A stretch of 64,000 bases of DNA. Origin: Shewanella saliphila. GTDB taxonomy: Bacteria; Pseudomonadota; Gammaproteobacteria; Enterobacterales; Shewanellaceae. The notes under the pieces were generated by a model. The model was not told where the DNA came from, searched no databases, and saw nothing but the letters and a program-made list of their open reading frames with translations. The stretch is taken from assembly GCF_014648295.1 (NCBI RefSeq), contig NZ_BMQV01000018.1:1-64000 (forward strand), read 5' to 3'. Position 1 is the first letter of the stretch, and every line of letters begins with the position of its first letter. Shown here piece by piece: positions 1 through 8,634 of this stretch. A program made the translations under genes and the position numbers.

Positions 1-19
1 TGAAGGCTTCAAGGTACAT
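1..19 (-). CDS. 5' end of a CDS leaving the left edge
   Basis: An ATG at 19-17 on the minus strand follows a strong Shine-Dalgarno sequence (TAGGAGAG, about 8 nt upstream). Six codons are visible, reading MYLEAF, before the window ends. The gene cannot be identified. A start of this kind occurs in ExeA/MshM-type ATPases, but six residues are not evidence. Confidence 0.4.
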
Positions 20-228
20 ATTTTACTCTCCTAAAAGAGAGTATAAGATCACAGCTAAGCCAAGGCGTCAAACAGATTGTGTGTCAATATCAGCAGCTCA
101 AAAAACGTTCACGATCTCACCCTGCTACTAATATAGCTGGCCTCACAGAACACTTTTTGATCTAAAAAATCTTGCATTAATAAATTATTTAAAGTTTACA
201 TGCCATATTTTCAAGGCAATCAACTCAA

Positions 229-873
229 TCACAAATGGCCCACTTTAACTAAAATCACCGTGTCCTGCTCAACATACGGATTATGCTGACTTAAATGCGG
301 ACTGCGGATCCAAGTACCTGCAGGATAACGGCCTAATTCATCTATAAATTCACCGCTTATCACGTAAATCTCTTCGCCGCCAAAATGACGATGCGGTTGA
401 AAGTGCGTACCAGCAGGCCACATCACTAATGCAGTCGATTCGGTACCATGCTGATGTAAAGGCATTACCCGTAATTGGCCTTGACCTGGTAGCCATGGCG
501 TAGTGTTAGTGTCTATTGCAACTTGCTGGTTATCAGTAGATTGAAACTGATGTAACTTCACTAACAATGTACAACCTTCAACGCTAAACGGTGCATGTTC
601 AAAGCCTTCAGGATTACGCAAATACGTGCCCGCCGGATAGTCTCCAGTTTCGTCTGAAAACACCCCGTCGAGCACTAAAATCTCTTCACCTAGTGGATGA
701 GGATGTGAGTTAAACTTAGCGCCGGCCTCATATTTAACAATACTGGTCGCATGGCCGCGTTCAGCTTCTTCACTTGCCAGACGTTTACGTAAAACCCCTG
801 CAGCCGGACTATTTTGCCATTCGACCTCATGAGTGTTTATCACCACTCGCTGGCTAAAATCCATATTCAACAT
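229..873 (-). CDS. ChrR-like double-cupin protein
   Basis: The 214-residue protein holds two tandem cupin domains, roughly residues 25-110 and 125-212. Each carries the same pattern: an HxH pair, then GEEI, a short strand, YPAGT and a late His. These are the usual metal ligands of the ChrR cupin family. ChrR proteins are zinc-dependent anti-sigma factors that respond to singlet oxygen; this protein has only the cupin part and no N-terminal zinc anti-sigma domain, so an anti-sigma role is doubtful and no sigma gene adjoins it. The start at 873 was chosen because GGAGA lies 8 nt upstream; a longer reading frame to 1002 adds an unlikely 43-residue leader. It probably lies in the cytoplasm, since no signal peptide is seen. 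Confidence 0.8.
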   Translation of the reverse strand: MLNMDFSQRVVINTHEVEWQNSPAAGVLRKRLASEEAERGHATSIVKYEAGAKFNSHPHPLGEEILVLDGVFSDETGDYPAGTYLRNPEGFEHAPFSVEGCTLLVKLHQFQSTDNQQVAIDTNTTPWLPGQGQLRVMPLHQHGTESTALVMWPAGTHFQPHRHFGGEEIYVISGEFIDELGRYPAGTWIRSPHLSQHNPYVEQDTVILVKVGHL

Positions 874-1042
874 ATTGATGTCTCCAAACTCATTAATGGC
901 AACAGTGTAAAGTGTTAATACGTGATAAAAAAGTAGGTACTTTTTGGTACCTATGCCCAATTGATTGTGAATATGAAATTGAGGTACCGTTGCTGGCCAC
1001 ATTTAAGCATTGGCCTTATTAAGGTATAAATGTACATAACAA

Positions 1043-1073
1043 AAAGCCCAGTCAACAACGTTGGCCGGGCTTT
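1043..1073 (-). terminator. rho-independent terminator of pbpG
   Basis: AAAGCCC and GGGCTTT arms with an inner CAAC/GTTG pairing form a hairpin. On the minus strand it is followed by a T run. It sits just after the pbpG stop codon. Confidence 0.75.
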
Positions 1074-1091
1074 AATGAAGTGCTAGGGTGA

Positions 1092-2009
1092 TTAAATGCT
1101 ATTACTTTGCGCTGCTTGACGCTGTTTTTTGTAAGCTTTAGCTGATGCAGGAATAGGCGTAGTTAACCCTGTTTCTAACCATTTTTTTAAACGATTTGCA
1201 TCTGCCATGTGAGTATATTTACCAAACGAATCGAGCACCACAAAGGCCACCTTGCGTTTATCCATTTCGGTTAACATCACTAGGCAATGCCCAGCTTTAT
1301 TGGTAAAACCCGTCTTAGTTAATGCAATATTCCAATTGTTTTTAAACACTAACTTATTGGTGTTTTGAAAATCTAATGCATAACGCGGTGAAGAAAAGTA
1401 AACATGCTTTTTAGTGGTCGAACTCAGCTCACCTAACAACGGATAAGACTGACTCGCCTTAAGTAACAAAATCAGGTCATTGGCACTCGATACATTGTCT
1501 GGCGACAAGCCGGTAGGCTCGACATAGTGGGTATTTTTCATCCCTAATGCAGCCGCTTTTTCGTTCATGGCCTTCACAAACATATTAAAGCCACCAGGAT
1601 AATGGTGCGCTAACGAGGTTGCGGCACGATTTTCCGATGACATTAACGTCAGTAGCAACATGGTTTTACGCGTCACTTTACTGCCGATACGCACACGCGA
1701 ATGGACATTTTGCATAACGGGTGAGTCGGTAATTTTTATCGAGATTTTTTCGTCTAGCGGCAATTTAGCATCCAGTGTCACCATCGCAGCCATTAATTTA
1801 GTCACCGAAGCTATAGGCACTGATTGATGTTGGTTAGTGGCATATAAGACTTCGTTAGTGGCTAAATCAACTAACATGGCACTGTTTGATGCTAGCTCTT
1901 GTTGAGGAAGGTCTTGAGAAACGGGGGCCGCAAAAGAAACCGCACTAGTCAGTGTGGTTGAACAAAATAAGGCACAGGCAAAAAGAAAACGAAACTTCAT
2001 CACGCTCAC
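1092..2009 (-). CDS. pbpG: D-alanyl-D-alanine endopeptidase PbpG (PBP7)
   Basis: A periplasmic low-molecular-mass penicillin-binding protein of the S11 peptidase family, which trims DD-crosslinks in peptidoglycan. All three active-site motifs are visible: SVTK at residues 68-71, SEN at 125-127 and KTG at 232-234. The N-terminus is a signal peptide ending near SFAAP (about residue 28). The 305-residue length suits PBP7 and lacks the C-terminal membrane-anchoring domain of PBP5/6. The start at 2009 or the ATG three codons later at 2000 are both possible. It is monocistronic, with its own terminator downstream. The tail is basic and Gln-rich (YKKQRQAAQ), which may help it bind the wall or membrane (inference). 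Confidence 0.9.
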   Translation of the reverse strand: MSVMKFRFLFACALFCSTTLTSAVSFAAPVSQDLPQQELASNSAMLVDLATNEVLYATNQHQSVPIASVTKLMAAMVTLDAKLPLDEKISIKITDSPVMQNVHSRVRIGSKVTRKTMLLLTLMSSENRAATSLAHHYPGGFNMFVKAMNEKAAALGMKNTHYVEPTGLSPDNVSSANDLILLLKASQSYPLLGELSSTTKKHVYFSSPRYALDFQNTNKLVFKNNWNIALTKTGFTNKAGHCLVMLTEMDKRKVAFVVLDSFGKYTHMADANRLKKWLETGLTTPIPASAKAYKKQRQAAQSNSI

Positions 2010-2287
2010 TTGAAAATAGGGCTAATAACGATTGAGTATACGACAAAGGTTTAGTTCAACAACAGATAAAATACTACTTTTGGGTAGGTATTTCGCAATT
2101 AATTAACGTAGATCAAACGCATAGATTTAGCCACGCCTAATATTCGTACAATTTAGGTCGCTTGCGGTATTCACTATAAATACGATGCCAAAGTAATAAG
2201 CAGCAATAAAGAGTCAAATACCGCTTTTGTTGTCTTCATGTTAAGATGAAAATAATCGTTTAAAAAGAATGATAAAAGAGAGTGTAA

Positions 2288-3610
2288 ATGGACATTAACT
2301 TGCGTTTCTTTAGTCGATTGGGTCAATGGGCAACCAATGTATTAGCCCCTAAAAGCCCACTAAAATCTGAGTCAGATGACGCACAGCAGGGGCTAATTTC
2401 ACTCAAAACCATCGCCAATCAATACCCATTGCAAATTGGCCAAGGACAGCTCAACGAAGCCGTACCCACCAGACCATTTTACTCAAGCGATCGTTTTGTA
2501 GGTAGAGAGCCGCAGCTTAAGCAAATGGCCGATGTAATCAATTTATGGCGTAATCATCATGGTGAGATCAGTGCCATTGTAGCCCCTGCTGGGGCGGGTT
2601 TGTCGGCTTTTTTAGGTTATATGCCAACACTATTGCAACAGATCCAAACTGACATTGAACATGTGATCCCAACAAATGCCAAAGCCCTGCCAGACACCTG
2701 GCTGATAATGAGTTTTTACCAAGCCCCGTTAAGTGCGTTTGCCGCCATCACCAACCTGTGCCATTGCTTTAACATTGCTCCTCCACCCAACATTTCAGAC
2801 AGCAGTATTACCGACACCATCTACGCGATTAACCAACAACCGCCGCAGCTCATCATTATTGATGACCTACACAAGTTGATGTTAAGAATGATGGGAAACA
2901 ATCAAGCCTTAGTTACTTTTGCCACCATTATTATGGAAACCCGCAAACACCACTGCTGGATTTTAGGTTGTGAAAAATACGCCTGGCAGCGACTCAGTGC
3001 CCAATATCAAATCACTCATTTTATTAAACATATCATCAATATTGATTATTTTAATGCCCAAGAGCTTGCTAGCATTCAAACACAACAATTGGTCGAATTA
3101 GGTTTAATCAGTACCGACTACCTTGAACAAAAGCCAGTAGAAAAGCCTAATAACAGCACAGAAACTCAAGATGACACTAGCGCAACGGATGTAAATCCTT
3201 ACGATGAACAATTAAAGCAACTGCATTCCATTAGCCAGGGGCATCCCAAATTAGCGGCGTTATTGTTACAGTACTCGCTCACTCACCAAGCCGATATCAC
3301 ATCAGATAACAAGCATAAAACCGACATTTGTAAAATTAACTCGTCCGCCATACAAGAGTGCCAAGATAATGATTTATTCTCATTGGCTGAAATTTACGTC
3401 CATGGCGGCCTAAGAGTAGAGCAACACGCCCATATTTTTGCCCAATCCATTGAACAAAGCAGCCTACAACTGGCTTATTTAGCTCGTCACGGCTTAATCA
3501 TTGCCCAATACTCACAGCAAGATTTTGCTCAACATTTTTATTTTATTACCCCTACGTTAACAAAAATTATCGCCAGCCATTTGGTCAACAATAACAAGCT
3601 GTTTAATTAA
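2288..3610 (+). CDS. AAA/STAND-like ATPase with degenerate P-loop
   Basis: This 440-residue protein has FVGRE at residues 70-74, the pattern that opens many AAA and STAND ATPase domains. A Walker A-like loop follows at about 98-108 (APAGAGLSAF), in which the essential lysine is replaced by Leu105. A good Walker B is present at 188-193 (LIIIDD). An acidic, low-complexity linker lies around 275-305, before a helical C-terminal region. No signal peptide or membrane segment is seen. The MscS-like gene starts 11 bp downstream, so the two are almost certainly cotranscribed. The missing lysine suggests binding without hydrolysis, or no nucleotide at all (inference). The exact family is not recognised; the role may be to gate or scaffold the channel. 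Confidence 0.7.
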   Translation: MDINLRFFSRLGQWATNVLAPKSPLKSESDDAQQGLISLKTIANQYPLQIGQGQLNEAVPTRPFYSSDRFVGREPQLKQMADVINLWRNHHGEISAIVAPAGAGLSAFLGYMPTLLQQIQTDIEHVIPTNAKALPDTWLIMSFYQAPLSAFAAITNLCHCFNIAPPPNISDSSITDTIYAINQQPPQLIIIDDLHKLMLRMMGNNQALVTFATIIMETRKHHCWILGCEKYAWQRLSAQYQITHFIKHIINIDYFNAQELASIQTQQLVELGLISTDYLEQKPVEKPNNSTETQDDTSATDVNPYDEQLKQLHSISQGHPKLAALLLQYSLTHQADITSDNKHKTDICKINSSAIQECQDNDLFSLAEIYVHGGLRVEQHAHIFAQSIEQSSLQLAYLARHGLIIAQYSQQDFAQHFYFITPTLTKIIASHLVNNNKLFN

Positions 3611-3621
3611 ACGAGGCGAAC

Positions 3622-4434
3622 ATGGACAACTCACGTGAGGCATTACAAGCTTTTTTAGACATCATTTCATTTGATCGCATTTTAAGTATTTTATTGCTGT
3701 GCTTAACTGCATGGCTTTTTTTGGTTCTGGTGCAATTTTGTTTAAACCAACTCAACAACAAACTGCCTAAATACCGCCTAATTTGGAATCGGTCTTACCC
3801 TTTTGTGCGCCTATTTGTGTGGCTGTGTGTGATCATTTATTCCATTGTTGGCATTATTGATCCTCATGAAAATTTAATCTTAGCTGTGGTTGGTTCGATC
3901 AGTATTGTGGTGGGTTTAGCCACGCAAGAGCCGGCTAAAAACATGATTGCAGGATTTATTATTATGCTTAATCCGCCTTATCGGGTGGGTGACATGGTGA
4001 CACTGGCAGGCCATTACGGCGAAGTGATAAAACTTGAATGGAGCGTAACCTGGCTGCGCACCTTTGACGATAATACCGTTATGGTTCCCAATGCTGAGGC
4101 ACTTAAAACAGCGGTATCGAATGCCAATAGTGGTGCATTAGATGAAATGGTAGTGGTTAAATTTACCATCCCTATGGCTGTCGACCTTCAAAAAGCCATT
4201 GCCCTAGCGCGCGAGGCCACACAGTGTTCGCCTTACACTTTTTTAAATAAGCCCATTATTGTCAATTTAGGTAATGACTACTCATTTGGGCAGTATCAAC
4301 AAACCATTACCGTTAAAGCTTATGTTATGGATGTAAGGCTCGAAAAAAAGTTTGTCAGTGACATTAATATCAGGGTATTAAGTGCATTTAAAAATGCCCA
4401 TTTTTATGATGAACAACAAACGCCAGCAGCATAA
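3622..4434 (+). CDS. MscS-family mechanosensitive channel
   Basis: A small-conductance mechanosensitive channel homologue of the inner membrane, which normally releases solutes on osmotic downshock. Predicted membrane segments lie at about 19-42 and 60-80, with the pore helix at 86-116. The characteristic post-TM3 beta domain follows ([10 protein letters not shown], then [14 protein letters not shown]). At 270 residues it is close to E. coli MscS (286). The pore helix is less Gly/Ala-regular than in MscS, with [15 protein letters not shown] followed by EPAKN. The start has a GAGG Shine-Dalgarno and lies 11 bp after the ATPase gene, so the two form an operon. Whether the channel depends on its ATPase neighbour is inference. 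Confidence 0.88.
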   Translation: MDNSREALQAFLDIISFDRILSILLLCLTAWLFLVLVQFCLNQLNNKLPKYRLIWNRSYPFVRLFVWLCVIIYSIVGIIDPHENLILAVVGSISIVVGLATQEPAKNMIAGFIIMLNPPYRVGDMVTLAGHYGEVIKLEWSVTWLRTFDDNTVMVPNAEALKTAVSNANSGALDEMVVVKFTIPMAVDLQKAIALAREATQCSPYTFLNKPIIVNLGNDYSFGQYQQTITVKAYVMDVRLEKKFVSDINIRVLSAFKNAHFYDEQQTPAA

Positions 4435-4441
4435 TTTGCGC

Positions 4442-4447
4442 TATAAT
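4442..4447 (+). promoter_or_regulatory. possible -10 box of rpiA
   Basis: A perfect TATAAT lies 52 bp before the rpiA start, between the MscS stop and rpiA. No convincing -35 element is seen at the right distance, so this is a weak call. Confidence 0.3.
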
Positions 4448-4499
4448 CGCGCCAATTAAGTTTCACATTTTTAAAAATTACCTATTGGGGAAACAGATA

Positions 4500-5159
4500 A
4501 TGACGCAAGATGAAATGAAAAAAGCCGCAGGCTGGGCTGCACTGCAATATGTCAAAAAAGATACCATTGTCGGCGTTGGTACTGGCTCAACGGTAAACCA
4601 CTTCATTGATGCATTAGCCACAATGAAAGACGACATTGAAGGCGCGGTATCAAGCTCTGAAGCATCAACAAAAAAACTCAAAGAATTAGGCATTGAAGTA
4701 TTCGACCTCAACAGTGTTGACTTAATTGATGTCTATGTTGACGGCGCAGATGAAATTAATGATCGCATGGACATGATTAAGGGCGGCGGCGCGGCATTGA
4801 CTCGTGAGAAAATCGTCGCAGCCGTGGCTAAACAATTTATTTGTATTGTCGACAACACTAAGCAAGTGTCGATTTTAGGTGATTTTCCATTGCCTGTTGA
4901 AGTTATCCCAATGGCACGCTCGTATGTGGCTCGCGAGTTAGTTAAGTTAGGCGGCGACCCAGTTTATCGTCAAGGTGTTGTGACCGACAACGGTAACGTA
5001 ATTTTAGATGTTTACAACATGCAAATTTTGGATCCTAAAGTAATGGAAACCAAAATTAACGCCATCGTGGGTGTAGTAACAAACGGCTTATTTGCAAACC
5101 GCGGTGCAGATGTATTACTAGTGGGTACGCCAGATGGCGTGAATACCGTCACCTTGTAA
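4500..5159 (+). CDS. rpiA: ribose-5-phosphate isomerase A
   Basis: Interconverts ribose-5-phosphate and ribulose-5-phosphate in the non-oxidative pentose phosphate pathway, in the cytoplasm. The sequence matches RpiA throughout: [18 protein letters not shown] at the start, the phosphate-binding [15 protein letters not shown], the active-site DGADEIN and [11 protein letters not shown], and [12 protein letters not shown] near the end. From the ATG at 4500 it is 219 residues, the same length as E. coli RpiA. A TTG at 4485 is in frame but lies inside the Shine-Dalgarno region (GGGGAAA), so it was rejected. The gene is followed at once by a strong terminator and is probably transcribed alone or from the channel operon. 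Confidence 0.97.
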   Translation: MTQDEMKKAAGWAALQYVKKDTIVGVGTGSTVNHFIDALATMKDDIEGAVSSSEASTKKLKELGIEVFDLNSVDLIDVYVDGADEINDRMDMIKGGGAALTREKIVAAVAKQFICIVDNTKQVSILGDFPLPVEVIPMARSYVARELVKLGGDPVYRQGVVTDNGNVILDVYNMQILDPKVMETKINAIVGVVTNGLFANRGADVLLVGTPDGVNTVTL

Positions 5160-5200
5160 TTATCCCTGCTGACTTTCACATAGCCTCAGCTATTACTGAA

Positions 5201-5234
5201 AAATGGCCTCGCAAATTTGCGAGGCCATTTTTTT
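5201..5234 (+). terminator. strong bidirectional terminator after rpiA
   Basis: A perfect inverted repeat of 13 or more bp (AAATGGCCTCGCA and its complement) is followed by a run of T residues. It is a clear rho-independent terminator for rpiA. Confidence 0.92.
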
Positions 5235-5408
5235 AACTGCTATAAAAGAGTTAACATCACCCTCTCTTCTAGGTCGCTCACGGTACCCAAAAATTTATGA
5301 CATTCACTGAATAAAAAATTTTAACGCCATATAAACCTTTTACCGACTTGAGCCTGTCAAATATATAAACAATCATAATGGACAGTTTGGAATATTAAGG
5401 ATGCCGGT

Positions 5409-5963
5409 ATCAATCAGCCTAATTCACAGCCAATAAATCACCTTGCGCAGCTAGACGACAATCAACTTGTCGCCATTGCAACTACCGGGTGTCAGCAGGC
5501 CTTTGAACAACTGTATCGCCGCCATCACCAGCGAGTGTACGCCATTTGTTTTCGGCTTAGTGGCCAGCCAAGTTTGGCTGACGATATGACCCAGGCGTGT
5601 TTTATTCGCTTATGGAATAAATTGGCGCAATTTAACGGCGATAGCCAATTTACCACCTGGCTGCATCGATTATGTGTTCGCCAGGCGATTAATGATCTCA
5701 AGGCACAGCAATCGTTATGGCGACGCTTTTTACCAGCAGAAGATATCGCCCATCAAGACGTGCCCAGCGTTGAGTTAACCGATTACCATTTGCTCGACAA
5801 ATGTATCGCCAAATTACCGCAACGAACTCGCATTGTGTTTGTGCTATGTGCAATTGAAGGCTACCAGCACAACGAAATAGCAGCACTGCTGAACATTGCC
5901 GTCGGCACCAGTAAAGCGCAATATCACAATGCCAAACATTTACTACAGGAGATGCTTGCATGA
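5409..5963 (+). CDS. ECF-family sigma factor (start uncertain)
   Basis: An extracytoplasmic-function RNA polymerase sigma factor. Region 2 is visible from AFEQLYRRHHQRVYAICF through DDMTQACFIRLWNKL and FTTWLHRLCVRQAINDL. Region 4 follows as LPQRTRIVFVLCAIEGY, then the HTH segment HNEIAALLNIAVGTSKAQ. The start is a problem. The frame is open back to a TAA at 5376-5378 but holds no ATG, GTG or TTG before the GTG at 5535, which would delete the conserved beginning of region 2. An AAGGA sequence at 5397-5401 sits 7 nt before an ATC codon at 5409, which is used here as a provisional start. The stop overlaps the next ATG (ATGA), so translation is coupled to the anti-sigma gene. Confidence 0.8.
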   Translation: MNQPNSQPINHLAQLDDNQLVAIATTGCQQAFEQLYRRHHQRVYAICFRLSGQPSLADDMTQACFIRLWNKLAQFNGDSQFTTWLHRLCVRQAINDLKAQQSLWRRFLPAEDIAHQDVPSVELTDYHLLDKCIAKLPQRTRIVFVLCAIEGYQHNEIAALLNIAVGTSKAQYHNAKHLLQEMLA

Positions 5964-6574
5964 GTACTAAAAAGCATGACCTAGACTATTTAATTGGCAC
6001 GTTACCGCCTGAGATTGCGCCAACCACCGACTTATGGAACGGCATTAAGCCGCATTTAACGTCTCAAAAAACGCATCAAAACAATGTTGTACGCCCCTTA
6101 TGGGCCATAGCCGCAACGTTCTTAGTGTGTTCACTCTTATGGTTAACGCAGTGGCGCGACGAACCTGTGCGACCCCAAGAGCAAACATTAACTCAGGTGC
6201 AAACGGCAAATGTTACCCCTGCAACAATAGACACATCGGCATCGGTTGAAGTGGATAATCACTTAATAGAATTGATAAACCAAATTGCCCAAACTCATCA
6301 AAGTCAGTTAGATGGATTTATTCGCAATCAATATACCGTGAGCTGGCAGTTATCAGCAAACAACAATGAGCACATTCAAACTGACATTGCCAAGGCGCTC
6401 GCAGAGCTAGAAAGTGCCTCAGTTCAAGTGCAAGCAGCATTAACACAACAGCCGACTAATCAACAACTTTGGCAGTTATGGCGCTGGATAATGCAGCGTC
6501 AAATCACCCTATTACAACAAGGGCAAAAATTGCCTTTTACCCATACACGCCCATCAAAAGGAAATACCCTATGA
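5960..6574 (+). CDS. putative membrane anti-sigma factor
   Basis: This 204-residue protein has a short N-terminal cytoplasmic part, one predicted membrane helix at about 47-64, and a periplasmic part rich in Gln and Asn with helical character. It starts inside the stop codon of the ECF sigma gene and ends inside the start codon of the DUF4097 gene. Small single-pass proteins in this position usually hold the sigma factor inactive at the membrane; that function is inferred from position and topology. No zinc-binding HxxxCxxC motif is visible, so it is not a ZAS-type factor. A Shine-Dalgarno (AGGAG) precedes the start. Confidence 0.7.
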   Translation: MSTKKHDLDYLIGTLPPEIAPTTDLWNGIKPHLTSQKTHQNNVVRPLWAIAATFLVCSLLWLTQWRDEPVRPQEQTLTQVQTANVTPATIDTSASVEVDNHLIELINQIAQTHQSQLDGFIRNQYTVSWQLSANNNEHIQTDIAKALAELESASVQVQAALTQQPTNQQLWQLWRWIMQRQITLLQQGQKLPFTHTRPSKGNTL

Positions 6575-7506
6575 GCAGCATTAAATACGCACTGTTAGCG
6601 CCACTCATGGCCATAAGCGCTTTAACAATTGCAGCAGAGCCGGTCGACCAACAGCAAGATGTTGCAGCTAATTCCAACGTGAGTATCAAAGTACAACGTG
6701 GCAATGTTGAATTTATTAGCTGGGACAACAACAGCATCCAAGTTAAAGGCGAACTAGACGAGCTAAGTAAAGGTTTTATATTCGATGTAAAAGGCAATAC
6801 GGTAGTGATTGAGGACAAACTGCCGCGCAGTTATCAAGGCGGTAACAAGCAGGGTTCACAGCTGACGATTTATTTACCCACACAGCTGAGTTTGGACGCT
6901 GAAGGCGTATCAGCCGACTATGCCCTCTCTAAGCTCAGCGGCCAAATCGCTATCGCATTAGTCAGCGGCAATATTAAAGCCAAACAACTGAGTGGCAGCA
7001 GCAAGTTGACCACGGTTTCGGGCAACATTAATAGCGAACAATTAAGCGGAAAAATCAAACTTGAAACGGTATCAGGTGACATTGACGACAAGGACAGTCA
7101 GGGTGAGGCAGAGTTTAGGTTAGTCAGTGGAGAACTTGATACTCACAGTGACTTTACTCAAGTAAGTATTGATCAGGTCTCTGGTGATATTGAGGCGACC
7201 TTAAACCAAATAAACCAAATTAATATGGTTACCATCAGCGGCGATGCTGACCTAAACCTCGGCACGCAGCTCAGTAAAGGCCACCTTGAAACCATTAGTG
7301 GCGATTTAACCATGGCATTTAGTGCAGCACCTAACCTAAGCTTTATGATAGACGGCGGCCCGGGTGGCAGAATTAATAATCAATTAACTGACGATAAACC
7401 CGTTAAGAAAAAGTACTCATCAAGTCAAAGTCTACAATTTAACAGCTTGTCAGGTGACGGCCAGGTCAATATCAACACTATTAGCGGCCGCATTAGCGTG
7501 AAGTAA
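6571..7506 (+). CDS. secreted DUF4097-type beta-repeat protein
   Basis: The 311-residue protein has a signal peptide (cleavage likely after TIAAEP, about residue 20). The rest is a series of short repeats, each centred on VSGNI, VSGDI or ISGDL, about 18-25 residues apart between residues 115 and 305. This spacing is typical of the DUF4097 family and suggests a right-handed beta-solenoid or beta-roll in the periplasm. The ATG at 6571 overlaps the anti-sigma stop (ATGA) and follows AAAAGGAAA. A longer reading frame from 6469 runs inside the upstream gene and was rejected. Similar proteins often accompany ECF sigma/anti-sigma pairs. Its biochemical role is unknown; it may serve envelope stress sensing or as the main regulon product (inference). 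Confidence 0.85.
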   Translation: MSSIKYALLAPLMAISALTIAAEPVDQQQDVAANSNVSIKVQRGNVEFISWDNNSIQVKGELDELSKGFIFDVKGNTVVIEDKLPRSYQGGNKQGSQLTIYLPTQLSLDAEGVSADYALSKLSGQIAIALVSGNIKAKQLSGSSKLTTVSGNINSEQLSGKIKLETVSGDIDDKDSQGEAEFRLVSGELDTHSDFTQVSIDQVSGDIEATLNQINQINMVTISGDADLNLGTQLSKGHLETISGDLTMAFSAAPNLSFMIDGGPGGRINNQLTDDKPVKKKYSSSQSLQFNSLSGDGQVNINTISGRISVK

Positions 7507-7526
7507 TACTATTGATGCCAGACAGT

Positions 7527-7559
7527 AAAATGCCCAGTGATATCGCTATCGCTGGGCAT
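7527..7559 (-). terminator. hairpin terminator between convergent genes
   Basis: ATGCCCAGTGATA and TATCGCTGGGCAT form a 13-bp stem with one G-T wobble and a four-base loop. On the minus strand it is followed by TTTT, so it best serves rsuA. It may also stop the DUF4097 operon. Confidence 0.65.
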
Positions 7560-7642
7560 CGTTACTTGAGACTAATATCACTGAACAAAGCTGTTACAGA
7601 TTAAGATTAACCGTAACGATAGCTTGGCTGTTCAGGCTGGCA

Positions 7643-8335
7643 CTACTTAACCGAACTCACTTCCTCATCGGTTAAATAACGCCATTCACCTGGCGCTAAA
7701 TCAGCATCTAATTCAATACTGCCGACCGCTTCACGGTGAAGGTTAACCACTTTATTACCTACTGCAGCAAACATGCGCTTTACTTGATGATATTTGCCTT
7801 CGCTAATGGTTAAGCGCACCTGAGTTGGTGCAATAATCTCAAGTACTGCAGGTTTTGTTAATCCATCTTCATTGCGCAGTTCAATACCATCAGCAAACAC
7901 AGAGATTAAGCTGTCGTCGATAGGATCGGCTAACTCAACTAAATAGCGCTTACCGCAATCTTTTTTCGGCGAGGTGATTTTGTGCGACCATTGGCCGTCG
8001 CTAGTAATCAGCACTAAACCTGTAGTATCAGCATCTAGACGCCCAGCAATGTGTAAGGTGTCAACTTTTTCAATTTCCATCAAACTTAATACCGATGGAT
8101 ATTGCTCATCAATCGTTGAGCAAATGGTATCAACCGGCTTGTTCATCATTACATAGCGATCGCCGACTATGCTGATAGACTGGCCTTCTAAGCGCACATC
8201 CATTTGCGGCGATACCTTAAAACCAGAATTCTTAACCACCTCGCCATCACAGGTGACATCACCACGATGCAGGGCTCTTTTGGCCAACGAACGGGTTAAT
8301 TCGGTACTTTCACAGATAAATTTGTCTAAACGCAC
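7643..8335 (-). CDS. rsuA: 16S rRNA pseudouridine-516 synthase RsuA
   Basis: Converts U516 of 16S rRNA to pseudouridine. An N-terminal S4 RNA-binding domain begins RLDKFICEST and covers about residues 1-50. The catalytic domain has the RsuA/RluB/E/F motif GRLDADTTGLVLI with the nucleophilic Asp near residue 101. KYHQVKRMFAAVGNKV follows near residues 180-195, the conserved RsuA-family C-terminal motif. There are two in-frame GTG starts, at 8344 and 8335. The second was chosen because RsuA proteins begin (M)RLDKF and a GAG lies 8 nt upstream, giving 230 residues, close to E. coli RsuA (231). It appears monocistronic. Confidence 0.9.
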   Translation of the reverse strand: MRLDKFICESTELTRSLAKRALHRGDVTCDGEVVKNSGFKVSPQMDVRLEGQSISIVGDRYVMMNKPVDTICSTIDEQYPSVLSLMEIEKVDTLHIAGRLDADTTGLVLITSDGQWSHKITSPKKDCGKRYLVELADPIDDSLISVFADGIELRNEDGLTKPAVLEIIAPTQVRLTISEGKYHQVKRMFAAVGNKVVNLHREAVGSIELDADLAPGEWRYLTDEEVSSVK

Positions 8336-8634
8336 AATACACACTCAATCTAAAAATAATGGCGCTATTATGCGGCTTACACGGTTAAATAGAAATCAAA
8401 CAGTGATATTTTTACGGTATACGTAATTTTTGGTTACATATCCTCAGCCATTCTGGGGGAAAAAGGGGTAAAAGCGCCTTGTTTTCTAGTCTAGTAAGGC
8501 CTTAACATAGTATTCACAAAAAAAGTGTTGGTTTTTTCCTTACTGAGTAGCATTTAAGGACCAACAATATAATAAAAATATAAAAATGCTCATACGCCTA
8601 AAATAGGCGCCTTAAACAAAGCAAAGGAAACACA
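8336..8634. other. intergenic region between rsuA and the M13 peptidase gene
   Basis: This divergent region of about 300 bp holds no gene. A TATAAT lies at 8568-8573 with no good -35 element. An interrupted inverted repeat, GTTGGT...CCTTA and TAAGGACCAAC (about 8527-8566), precedes it. A short hairpin CGCCTA/TAGGCG (8595-8609) lies in the presumed 5' leader of the peptidase gene. No regulator can be named. Confidence 0.4.
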
